5,507 nt of DNA. It comes from CAIYXV01 sp035506255 (GTDB taxonomy: Bacteria; Margulisbacteria; WOR-1; XYC2-FULL-46-14; WPAF01). Position 1 is the first letter of the stretch, and every line of letters begins with the position of its first letter. Positions 1 through 5,507 of the stretch are shown one piece after another. Made by a program: the position numbers and the translations under genes. The stretch covers positions 1 through 5,507 of the forward strand of contig DATJPS010000051.1 of NCBI GenBank assembly GCA_035506255.1, read 5' to 3'. The notes beneath the pieces were generated by a model. That model had not been told where the DNA came from and made no database searches. It saw nothing but the letters and a program-made list of their open reading frames with translations.

Positions 1-1
1 C

Positions 2-409
2 GGCGCGACCATCGGCCGCCGCTTTTTCATCGACCACGGCAACGGCGTGGTTATCGGTGAGACCTCGGTGATCGGCGACGACGTAACGATCTACCAGGGG
101 GTGACGCTCGGCGGAACCGGTAAAGAACACGGTAAAAGGCACCCGACCATCGGCAACAGCGTGGTGATCGGCGCGCACGCCATCATCCTGGGCAATATTA
201 CCATCGGCGACAATTCCCGCATCGGCGCGGGGGCGGTCGTTACCAAGTCCGTTCCGCCCAACTCCACGGTGGTGGGGAACCCGGCGCGGGTGGTGGTGCG
301 TGACGGCAAGCGGATCGAGCCGCTCGCTCACGCCGACCTGCCGGACATCATCGAGGAACTGGAAAAGCGGGTACAGAAGCTGGAAAATGGCGCTAAGAAT
401 CCACAATAA
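2..409 (+). CDS. cysE: Serine O-acetyltransferase, C-terminal part (5' end outside window)
   Basis: CysE transfers acetyl from acetyl-CoA to L-serine, giving O-acetylserine, the cytoplasmic first step of cysteine synthesis. The frame is open from base 2 and gives 135 visible residues; roughly the first 80 residues of a usual bacterial CysE lie upstream of the window, so the first in-frame GTG (base 47) is internal and not the start. The visible part is a left-handed beta-helix of hexapeptide repeats (IGDDVT, IGNSVV, IGDNSR, IGAGAV). It carries the catalytic-type FFIDHG motif (His codon 35-37), the GVTLGGTGK loop and the family signature PPNSTVVGNPARVV. The C-terminus ends in a short helix (LPDIIEELEKRVQKLE), as in the short Bacillus-type enzymes. 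The last 23 bases overlap the next gene, cysS. Regulation, for example a T-box or a CymR-type operator, would lie upstream and cannot be seen. Confidence 0.95.
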   Translation, partial: GATIGRRFFIDHGNGVVIGETSVIGDDVTIYQGVTLGGTGKEHGKRHPTIGNSVVIGAHAIILGNITIGDNSRIGAGAVVTKSVPPNSTVVGNPARVVVRDGKRIEPLAHADLPDIIEELEKRVQKLENGAKNPQ

Positions 410-1835
410 CCTTACCCGCCGGACCGAGGAGTTCGTCCCCCGCGATCAATCGGAAGTGGGGATGTACGTTTGCGGCATCACCCCGTACGATGAATCCCAT
501 CTTGGGCACGCCCGCGCGTACGTTACTTTTGACGTAATCCGCCGCTATCTGGAATATTCCGGCTTCAAGGTCAAGCACGTCCAGAACATCACCGATATCG
601 ATGATAAGATCATCAAAAAAAGCAACGAGCAGAAAGTGTCAAGCAGCGATATCGCGGAGAAATATTCCGCATCGTTCTTTGACGCGATGGATAAACTTAA
701 CGTCCGACGCGCTTCCGTTTATCCAAAGGCGACGGAGCATATTCCGGAGATGGTGAAGTGGATCGCCGGGCTGATGGAGAAAGGCTTCGCCTATAAATTG
801 AGCGACGGCGTATATTTCGAGGTCTCCAAGTTCAAGGATTACGGCAAACTTTCGCGGAGAAAGACCGAGGAACAGCAGGCCGGGGCTAGGGTGGAAGTCG
901 ACTCCAGCAAACGCGACCCGCTCGACTTCGCCCTCTGGAAGTTCGCCAAGCCGGGGGAACCGGCGTGGGATTCGCCGTGGGGGGCGGGGAGGCCGGGCTG
1001 GCACATCGAATGCTCCGTGATGTCGACCAAATACCTGGGCGAGCAATTCGATATCCACGGGGGAGGGCTCGATCTGCAGTTCCCCCATCACGAGAACGAG
1101 ATCGCGCAGACCGAAGCGCTCACCGGCAAGGTGCCGTGGGTAAAGTACTGGGTACACAACGGCTTCGTCACCATTAACCAGCAGAAGATGAGCAAATCGC
1201 TCGGCAATTTCTTTTCGCTCAAAGATATTTTCAAACAATTCGACCCGATGGCGGTCCGGCTTTTCCTGCTTTCCACCCATTACCGCAGCCCGTTAAATTT
1301 TTCCGGCGCGCAGCTGGCCGAATCTAAAGAGGCTTACGGCCGCCTGGTCAAAACGATCGCGCATCTTGATTTCCTTATATCCAAGGTGCCCGACGCGGAG
1401 GCGGAGGTGGAAGTGCTGGAGACCGACGACGAGCTGGACGGCTTCCGAAAAAAATTCGAAGCGGCGATGGACGACGACTTTAACACCGCGGGGGCGGTGG
1501 GCGCGATCTTTGAACTGGTCCGCTTTATCAACGAGCACGTGAAAGAAGAGAAGATCGATAAGGAATCGCTGGAGGACGATAAGAAGCTGCTGCTGGAGCT
1601 GTGCGGTGTCTTAGGGATAGATCTCCGCCCGTCGTCCGGCGAAGAACAGCTTGACCGTGAGGTCTCCAGGCTCGGTTTGCCGGACGACGAAGTGGAAGCG
1701 CTTGTCAAAAGCCGCGAAACCGCGCGTAAGAACAAGGACTTCAAGGAATCGGACCGGATCCGGGACGAACTTGAGAAAAATGGTATAATCCTCGAAGATA
1801 CGCCTTACGGCACGAAATGGAGCAGGAATGCTTGA
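387..1835 (+). CDS. cysS: Cysteinyl-tRNA synthetase
   Basis: CysRS is a class I aminoacyl-tRNA synthetase that charges tRNA-Cys in the cytoplasm. I chose ATG 387 (protein starts MALRIHNNLTRRTEEF), giving 482 aa, close to the family's usual length of about 460-480. The frame stays open further upstream, but that part is out-of-frame cysE sequence with no family resemblance. All hallmark residues are present: the HIGH box as HLGH (residues 38-41), the KMSKS loop (267-271), and the zinc ligands Cys29, Cys209, His234 and Glu238 within GWHIECS and FPHHENEIAQTEA. The C-terminal part has the DALR-like helical domain with FNTAGAVGAIFEL (365-377) and the usual ending SDRIRDELEKNGI...DTPYGTKW. The gene begins inside cysE, which implies translational coupling, and ends 8 bases inside serS. 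cysE-cysS adjacency is known from other bacteria, including Bacillus. Nothing appears missing or degenerate. Confidence 0.97.
   Translation: MALRIHNNLTRRTEEFVPRDQSEVGMYVCGITPYDESHLGHARAYVTFDVIRRYLEYSGFKVKHVQNITDIDDKIIKKSNEQKVSSSDIAEKYSASFFDAMDKLNVRRASVYPKATEHIPEMVKWIAGLMEKGFAYKLSDGVYFEVSKFKDYGKLSRRKTEEQQAGARVEVDSSKRDPLDFALWKFAKPGEPAWDSPWGAGRPGWHIECSVMSTKYLGEQFDIHGGGLDLQFPHHENEIAQTEALTGKVPWVKYWVHNGFVTINQQKMSKSLGNFFSLKDIFKQFDPMAVRLFLLSTHYRSPLNFSGAQLAESKEAYGRLVKTIAHLDFLISKVPDAEAEVEVLETDDELDGFRKKFEAAMDDDFNTAGAVGAIFELVRFINEHVKEEKIDKESLEDDKKLLLELCGVLGIDLRPSSGEEQLDREVSRLGLPDDEVEALVKSRETARKNKDFKESDRIRDELEKNGIILEDTPYGTKWSRNA
1784..1789 (+). promoter_or_regulatory. Possible internal extended -10 promoter for serS
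   Basis: Within the last codons of cysS there is a perfect extended -10 element, TGG followed by TATAAT (TG at 1781-1782, hexamer 1784-1789). No good -35 hexamer lies 16-18 bases upstream, which is tolerated in TGn-type promoters. Transcription would begin near 1796, about 30 bases before the serS ATG. The AT-rich run around it stands out in GC-rich coding sequence, but the codons (NGIILED) also match the CysRS family, so chance is possible. Confidence 0.35.
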
Positions 1836-3093
1836 CGCGAAATTATTAAGGAAAGATCCGGAAAAGGTCCGCGCGGCGCTTAACGCCCGCCGGGCCGATA
1901 CTTCGCTGGTTGACAAGTTCATGGAGGTCGACAAGAAATGGCGCGCCATCACCTTTGAAGCGGACGAACTGAAGAAGAAGCGCAACGAATACTCGGAAAA
2001 AGTGGGGCAGATGAAGCGTGCCGGGCAGGACGCTTCGGCGCTGATGGAAGAGACCAGAGGGATCGGCGACAGGATAAAGGGATTGGAAGAAGAGATCAGG
2101 AAGATCGACCTGGAGCTTGACGACATCATCCTTTATATACCAAATCTCCCGCACGCTTCGACCCCGGCCGGTTCCGACTCTTCCCAGAACAAAGAGATCA
2201 GGAAATGGGGAACGCCCCGGCAGTTCTCCTTCAAGCCCAAAGCCCACGACGAGATCGGCGCGAACCTCGGCATCCTTGATTTTGACCGCGCGGCCAAACT
2301 GTCCGGTTCGCGCTTCGTAGTATATCGCGGGCTCGGCTCCGCGCTCGAGCGGGCGCTCATAAACTTCATGCTCGAAACTCATACCAGGGAGAACGGATAT
2401 ACCGAGATCATGGGGCCGGTGCTGGTGAACCGCGAATGCATGGTTGGGACCGGCCAGCTTCCCAAGTTCGAAGAAGAGATGTTCAAGCTCAAGGACGATC
2501 CGTTCTATCTGATCCCGACCGCGGAGGTCTCGGTCACTAACCTGCACCGCGAAGAGATTCTCCCGGCCGACAAGCTTCCAATAAAATATTGTTGTTACTC
2601 CCCATGCTTTCGCCGCGAAGCGGGCTCCTATGGCAAGGACGTAAAGGGGATCATCCGCCAGCACCAGTTCAATAAAGTGGAGCTGGTAAAATTTTCCGAT
2701 CCGGCGACCTCCTATGAGGAACACGAAAAGCTGACCGCCGACGCGGAAAAGATACTGCAAAAGCTGGGCCTGCCGTACCGGGTGATGGCGTTATGCGTCG
2801 GAGACCTCGGTTTCTCCTCCGCCAAGACATATGATCTTGAGGTCTGGTTCCCGTCGGAGGGGAAATTTAAAGAAATATCCTCCTGCTCCAATTTTGAGGA
2901 TTTCCAGGCCCGCCGGGCGAACATCCGGTTCAAAAAGGCCGGCGGAAAGCCGGAATTCGTCCATACCCTGAACGGCTCCGGACTGGCGGTGGGGCGGACC
3001 TTTGCCGCTATCCTTGAAAACTGCCAACGGGAGGACGGCCGGGTGGAAGTGCCGGAAGCTCTCAATCCTTACCTCCAAAAAGACCTTATTTAA
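1828..3093 (+). CDS. serS: Seryl-tRNA synthetase
   Basis: SerRS is a class II synthetase that charges tRNA-Ser (and tRNA-Sec where present) in the cytoplasm. The product is 421 aa, the typical bacterial length. Residues about 30-100 are the charged, heptad-like coiled-coil arm that grips the tRNA long variable arm. The catalytic core follows: the motif 1 region (about 169-200, GSALERALINFML to EIMGPVLVN), the serine-binding TAEV loop (231-234), motif 2 (FRREAGSYGKD, 261-271, followed by IRQHQFNKVELVKF) and motif 3 (NGSGLAVGRT, 382-391). The end, VEVPEALNPYL, is also standard. ATG 1828 overlaps the cysS stop by 8 bases; GGAG at 1819-1822 sits 5 bases upstream and serves as Shine-Dalgarno. The gene is probably read from the cysE-cysS transcript, perhaps helped by an extended -10 near 1784. 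It is the bacterial-type enzyme, not the rare methanogen type. No clear hairpin terminator follows it. Confidence 0.97.
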   Translation: MLDAKLLRKDPEKVRAALNARRADTSLVDKFMEVDKKWRAITFEADELKKKRNEYSEKVGQMKRAGQDASALMEETRGIGDRIKGLEEEIRKIDLELDDIILYIPNLPHASTPAGSDSSQNKEIRKWGTPRQFSFKPKAHDEIGANLGILDFDRAAKLSGSRFVVYRGLGSALERALINFMLETHTRENGYTEIMGPVLVNRECMVGTGQLPKFEEEMFKLKDDPFYLIPTAEVSVTNLHREEILPADKLPIKYCCYSPCFRREAGSYGKDVKGIIRQHQFNKVELVKFSDPATSYEEHEKLTADAEKILQKLGLPYRVMALCVGDLGFSSAKTYDLEVWFPSEGKFKEISSCSNFEDFQARRANIRFKKAGGKPEFVHTLNGSGLAVGRTFAAILENCQREDGRVEVPEALNPYLQKDLI

Positions 3094-3142
3094 CCGTTTT
3101 TAATGCAAGTTTTCCGTATCCCGCCCCGATTATGTTAATGAA

Positions 3143-3379
3143 ATGAGCATAGGGAATATTGGATCGTCAGGCATCAGCGGCAAGTCATATCCGGCGGGCG
3201 GAGCGAATTCCCCCGTCGATAAGGATTTTATGCTTGAGTTGCAATCTAAATTCGACAACGCTTTGAGCCATCTTGAAGAGAGAAAGGACCTGCCGGTGAA
3301 CGGGGTGTTTTCATTCAACAACAACATTTATAACACCATGAACATTTCCCACGGAGGCAACACCTCGGTAGTGGTCTGA
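3143..3379 (+). CDS. Hypothetical small protein, 78 aa, no recognised family
   Basis: I do not recognise this protein. It has three parts: a Gly/Ser-rich, probably flexible N-terminus (residues 1-25); a central segment that looks like an amphipathic helix (about 26-48, VDKDFMLELQSKFDNALSHLEER); and an Asn-rich tail ending in NTSVVV (FNNNIYN). There is no signal peptide, membrane segment or Cys residue, so a soluble cytoplasmic or adaptor-like protein is likely if it is made. The start is weakly supported: no purine-rich ribosome site precedes ATG 3143. A -10-like TATGTT at 3131-3136 would place the transcript start almost on the ATG, so translation could be leaderless. A two-codon-later overlap with a tiny upstream ATG frame (stop at 3144-3146) means little. 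Codon choice resembles the neighbours. It stands alone between serS and a strong promoter at 3405, on the same strand. Confidence 0.5.
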   Translation: MSIGNIGSSGISGKSYPAGGANSPVDKDFMLELQSKFDNALSHLEERKDLPVNGVFSFNNNIYNTMNISHGGNTSVVV

Positions 3380-3404
3380 TCCGAAGATCTCCGTTTTCGC
3401 TCCA

Positions 3405-3434
3405 TTGACAACCGCTTGCGCTCTTTGTTATGAT
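3405..3434 (+). promoter_or_regulatory. Sigma-70 type promoter for the secreted protein gene
   Basis: A consensus -35 TTGACA (3405-3410) and a near-consensus -10 TATGAT (3429-3434) are separated by 18 bases, which predicts a transcript start near 3441. This leaves a short leader of about 22 bases that contains the strong ribosome site AAAGGAG (3447-3453). This is the clearest promoter in the window and suggests high constitutive expression by the housekeeping sigma factor. I see no operator-like palindrome next to it. Confidence 0.8.
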
Positions 3435-3446
3435 TACCCTGTCAAA

Positions 3447-3453
3447 AAAGGAG
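3447..3453 (+). promoter_or_regulatory. Shine-Dalgarno sequence that fixes the start at 3463
   Basis: AAAGGAG lies 9 bases before ATG 3463. This decides the start: the earlier in-frame ATG at 3430 falls inside the -10 hexamer of the promoter, so it cannot be on the transcript, and the 3463 start places a signal peptide exactly at the N-terminus. Confidence 0.8.
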
Positions 3454-3462
3454 CGTATTGTC

Positions 3463-4107
3463 ATGTCAAAAAAAGCTTTCTTCCTGGTAATGTTATTGAT
3501 CGCGTCGATGGTTGGCGTATCGATGGCGGCCGAATTCTCGGCCGATATGGTCTCCACCTCCAAAGGGCAGACCATGAACTCCAAGGTCTATTTCGGCACC
3601 GATAAGTGGCGCTCGGACATGGAAAAGAACGGCAGCAAGATGATGTCCATCGTCCGGATGGACAAGAACGTGGTCTGGATGGTAATGCCCGCCAACAAGT
3701 CTTATATGGAAATGGCGCTGACCACCGACCAGAAAGTAGGCATGACGCAAAAAGCCCCGGGCGAGATTAAACGGACCAAGCTCGGCACCGAAACGATCAA
3801 CGGCGTGGTCTGCGACAAATACGAAGTGATCTATACCGGCAAGAGCGGCACCACCAAAATGTTCCAGTGGCTTTCCAAGGACATGATCCCGGTCAAATCG
3901 CAGGCGGAGGATGGGTCGTGGGCGATGGAAATGAAGAACATTAAAATGGGCAAACAGCCGGTATCCCTCTTTTCCGTTCCGGCCGGTTTTAGCAAGATGA
4001 GCATGCCCGGCATGGGTTCGGTCGGCGGGGCGCAGGTGCCCGTTACCGCTCCCAAGAGCGCGGAAGACGTAAAGAACATGTTAAAGGGGAAAATCCCCGG
4101 ATTCTGA
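3463..4107 (+). CDS. Secreted Met-rich protein, DUF4412/LolA-like
   Basis: The product is 214 aa and begins with a clean Sec signal peptide: MSKK basic start, a hydrophobic core at about 5-19, and cleavage probably after SMA (residue 22). It is therefore exported, most likely to the periplasm. The mature part resembles exported proteins of the DUF4412 / LolA-LppX-like type, which wrap a half beta-barrel around a lipid. Supporting features are alternating beta-strand stretches such as KVYFGTDKWRSDM, SIVRMDKNVVWMVMPANKSYMEM, GVVCDKYEVIYTG and MFQWLSKDMIPVKSQ, then a closing LFSVPAGFSKM. This assignment comes from pattern memory and the exact family and ligand are uncertain. The mature protein carries about 20 Met in 192 residues and one Cys (117). 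The tail (about 184-205) is low-complexity, with Gly/Pro/Ala/Val, and then AEDVKNMLKGKIPGF. It has its own strong promoter and is followed 7 bases later by an FmdB-like zinc-ribbon gene, probably co-transcribed. Confidence 0.85.
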   Translation: MSKKAFFLVMLLIASMVGVSMAAEFSADMVSTSKGQTMNSKVYFGTDKWRSDMEKNGSKMMSIVRMDKNVVWMVMPANKSYMEMALTTDQKVGMTQKAPGEIKRTKLGTETINGVVCDKYEVIYTGKSGTTKMFQWLSKDMIPVKSQAEDGSWAMEMKNIKMGKQPVSLFSVPAGFSKMSMPGMGSVGGAQVPVTAPKSAEDVKNMLKGKIPGF

Positions 4108-4114
4108 ACGGTAA

Positions 4115-4315
4115 ATGCCCACCTATGAATACCGCTGCGAACACTGCGGCAAGTTCGAGCAGCAGCAAAGAATCTCGGACGCTCCACTAAAAAAATGTCC
4201 TAAATGCGGCGGGGCCGTCAAGCGGTTGATCTCCGGCGCCGGTATTATTTTTAAAGGCCCCGGTTTCCACATCACCGACTATTCCAAAAAACCTCCGGCC
4301 AAAGACAAATCCTGA
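4115..4315 (+). CDS. FmdB-family zinc-ribbon protein
   Basis: This small, 66-aa cytoplasmic protein starts MPTYEYRCEHCG and has the family layout of two Cys-x2-Cys knuckles: C8/C11 and C28/C31 (KKCPKCGG). These probably bind one zinc ion. It continues with the typical AVKRLISGAGIIFKGPGFHITDYSKK segment and a basic Lys-rich end. The family is named after FmdB, a putative regulator of formamidase/amidase genes in Methylophilus, but homologues are widespread and their molecular role is not established; here nothing nearby suggests amide metabolism. ATG 4115 lies 7 bases after the stop of the secreted protein gene, with only a weak ribosome site (ACGG), so it may depend on translational coupling. 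The length and sequence look complete. Confidence 0.9.
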   Translation: MPTYEYRCEHCGKFEQQQRISDAPLKKCPKCGGAVKRLISGAGIIFKGPGFHITDYSKKPPAKDKS

Positions 4316-4335
4316 TATCCGGAACGATTTTTTTT
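4294..4335 (+). terminator. Possible intrinsic terminator after the FmdB-like gene
   Basis: A TCCGG arm (4294-4298, within the last codons) can pair with CCGGA (4319-4323). Flanking A6 (4286-4291) faces an eight-T run (4328-4335) that could extend the stem. The 20-base loop holds the stop codon. An alternative pairing is AAATC (4307-4311) with GATTT (4326-4330). The T-run is typical of intrinsic terminators, but the stems are short and the loop long, so this is only a moderate call. Confidence 0.4.
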
Positions 4336-4365
4336 AACCCTAACCATTGCGTGAACTTCCTGATG

Positions 4366-4371
4366 TATAAT
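4366..4371 (+). promoter_or_regulatory. Probable -10 box for the sensor gene
   Basis: A perfect TATAAT lies at 4366-4371, 31 bases before the sensor ATG. The expected -35 window (about 4342-4348) has only AACCAT-like sequence; TTGCGT at 4347-4352 looks better but is only 13 bases away, too close for a normal promoter. Transcription would begin near 4378. A weak -35 hints that an activator or an alternative context may help. Confidence 0.5.
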
Positions 4372-4402
4372 CGGGCATGATCTTGAACGAACGGGGCGGA
4401 TA

Positions 4403-5507
4403 ATGAAATTTTCAGATCAACCGATATTGATAAATGTGATTAGATTGCGGGAAAAGTCGTTCTGGCGTTTCCTGATGATCGCGATCGTGCTTGTGGCGGG
4501 CATCTGCTTTATCTCATACTATTATTATCGTCTGCAGACCGATAACCTATTCGAAGAAAAGCAACAAGAACTTCTGGCCATTGCGGATTTAAAGATCGCG
4601 CAGATCGTCGATTGGCGGAATACGCGAATGGCGGAAGCGAATTTTATACTTGAGAACCGTGTCCGGCGCAGGCAGATTGAGCAGTATCTGGCGGGCGGCA
4701 GCGAAAGCGATATTCAATACTGGATGGCTTCTTTCCGCCGGAATTTTATATTTAGCGGAATGTATCTGGTGGACCTGGAATGGAGCGTGCGGATCAAGGA
4801 TAGCCTGCATGATGATACGGTGTCCGATGTCCTGCGGTCGATGATAAATCGCGCGTACGCGGAAAAGAGGCCGATCTTTTCGGACTTCCATACCGGGAAG
4901 GTCGGCTGGGGCGTCCATTTGGACATAGTGGTCCCGTTGTTCCGCGAGAACGAACCGGCAAAGCCTCTTTGCGCGATCGTGCTCCGCCTCGACCCGAACC
5001 AGTTCATCTTCCCTCTGATAAAATCGTGGCCGACCCCCAGTAAGAGCGCGGAAACGGTCTTGGTGGAGCGGGTTGGCGATGAGGTCGTGTTCATAAATGA
5101 ACTGCGCCATGAAAGATCAGGTCCGATGCAAATTCGGTTCCCCGTTTCGAGTCGCGATCTGCCCGCGGTGATGGCGGTCCTGGGAAGGACCGGGGTGGTG
5201 GAGGGCAAGGATTATCGCGGGGTGCCGGTGGTCGCGGCGATACGGCCGGTCGCTGATACTCCCTGGTACGTGATAGCAAAAATAGACCGGAGTGAGATCT
5301 ACGCCCCGATAAAAGGTTATTTTATTATAGCGGTAACGGCCTCGGCCTTGTTTTCCATTATAGCGTTATTGGTCTTGTTCATACTTGAGCGGGGTGGTGC
5401 ATATCTTGAGGAAATGAAGAACGAGGAACATTACCGGGAAACGCTGGACAATATGCTGGAAGGCTGCCAGATCATCGGTTATGACTGGAACTATAAATAC
5501 GTGAATT
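4403..5507 (+). CDS. Membrane sensor with Cache-like periplasmic domain and PAS start (3' end outside window)
   Basis: The frame is open from ATG 4403 to the window edge, giving 368 residues. GGGGCGGA (4393-4400) just before the ATG is a modest ribosome site. The layout is: a short cytoplasmic N-terminus; TM1 about 21-41 (WRFLMIAIVLVAGICFISYY); an extracytoplasmic region about 43-305; TM2 about 306-328 (YFIIAVTASALFSIIALLVL); and then a linker and the start of a PAS domain (YRETLDNMLEGCQIIGYDWN, 344-363). The outer region looks like a two-lobed Cache domain, with strands MYLVDLEWSVR, IVVPLF and LCAIVLRLDP, and a second lobe ending VAAIRPVADTPWYVIAKID. I recognise this arrangement from PAS-containing sensor kinases of anaerobic bacteria, with conserved IKSWPTPSKSAETVLV and FINELRH stretches. 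The protein therefore probably senses a small external ligand and signals through PAS to a histidine kinase or, less likely, a GGDEF output, which is not visible. The upstream T-run suggests its own transcription unit. Confidence 0.88.
   Translation, partial: MKFSDQPILINVIRLREKSFWRFLMIAIVLVAGICFISYYYYRLQTDNLFEEKQQELLAIADLKIAQIVDWRNTRMAEANFILENRVRRRQIEQYLAGGSESDIQYWMASFRRNFIFSGMYLVDLEWSVRIKDSLHDDTVSDVLRSMINRAYAEKRPIFSDFHTGKVGWGVHLDIVVPLFRENEPAKPLCAIVLRLDPNQFIFPLIKSWPTPSKSAETVLVERVGDEVVFINELRHERSGPMQIRFPVSSRDLPAVMAVLGRTGVVEGKDYRGVPVVAAIRPVADTPWYVIAKIDRSEIYAPIKGYFIIAVTASALFSIIALLVLFILERGGAYLEEMKNEEHYRETLDNMLEGCQIIGYDWNYKYVN

Noticed and set aside
300..386. Upstream in-frame extension of cysS to ATG 300
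   Set aside because: It would add 29 residues (Ser/Arg-rich) that are the out-of-frame reading of the cysE C-terminus; family alignment starts at the ATG 387 product.
639..1280. Antisense open frame (213 aa) opposite cysS
   Set aside because: Mirror image of the conserved CysRS catalytic core; Arg/Pro-rich composition is typical of a shadow frame.
2579..2591. AT-rich palindrome CAATA-AAA-TATTG within serS
   Set aside because: Short, inside codons for a conserved stretch (IKYCC) and without any paired site; most likely chance.
1846..2760. Long antisense open frame (304 aa) opposite serS
   Set aside because: It lies wholly within serS, whose class II motifs are all intact; the reverse protein has no recognisable motif and reflects codon bias on the opposite strand.
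3094..3142. Search for a terminator after serS
   Set aside because: T-runs at 3097-3101 and 3110-3113 exist, but no stable GC stem precedes them, so read-through or Rho-dependent ending cannot be distinguished.
3348..3374. Inverted repeat (CCAC/GTGG outside, GAGG/CCTC inside) at the end of the small ORF
   Set aside because: Asymmetric bulge and no adjacent T-run; TTTT comes about 20 bases later, so a terminator is not supported.
4086..4098. Perfect small hairpin GGGGA-AAA-TCCCC near the end of the secreted protein gene
   Set aside because: Only 5 base pairs, inside coding sequence before the stop and not followed by a T-run, so not a terminator; at most a minor processing or attenuation element.
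4589..5208. Antisense open frames opposite the sensor gene
   Set aside because: The forward frame shows two membrane segments, Cache-like strands and a PAS start; the reverse frames have no such structure and overlap each other.

Overview
The window is an ordinary bacterial chromosomal segment of moderate GC content. All the convincing genes lie on the + strand, and there is no sign of mobile elements, CRISPR arrays, tRNA or rRNA. The last gene encodes an extracytoplasmic sensor anchored by two membrane segments. A second gene encodes a Sec-exported protein whose fold class (LolA-like) is typical of periplasms. Together these suggest a diderm (Gram-negative-type) bacterium. The sequence alone does not fix the phylum; an uncultured candidate lineage or a deltaproteobacterium-like anaerobe would both fit, and this is only an impression.

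Region 1 (1-3093) is a tightly packed cluster. It holds the 3' part of cysE (serine O-acetyltransferase), complete cysS (cysteinyl-tRNA synthetase, 482 aa) and complete serS (seryl-tRNA synthetase, 421 aa). cysE and cysS overlap by 23 bases, and cysS and serS overlap by 8 bases, so the three are probably co-transcribed and translationally coupled. The logic is metabolic: CysE channels serine towards cysteine, while CysS and SerS charge tRNAs with cysteine and serine. A good extended -10 element near the end of cysS may give serS its own promoter.

Region 2 (3094-4402) starts with a 78-aa orphan ORF with no recognisable family and no Shine-Dalgarno sequence. A textbook sigma-70 promoter (TTGACA, 18 bases, TATGAT) then drives a secreted, methionine-rich 214-aa protein that resembles the DUF4412/LolA-like group. 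Seven bases downstream is a 66-aa FmdB-type zinc-ribbon protein, followed by a possible intrinsic terminator with an eight-T run.

Region 3 (4403-5507) is the 5' part of a membrane sensor gene: a transmembrane segment, a large double-Cache-like periplasmic domain, a second transmembrane segment and the start of a PAS domain, cut by the window edge. The output domain (histidine kinase, GGDEF or other) is not visible.

I found no convincing new biological system here. The most worthwhile leads are the orphan small ORF, the Met-rich exported protein paired with an FmdB-like zinc ribbon, and the internal serS promoter.
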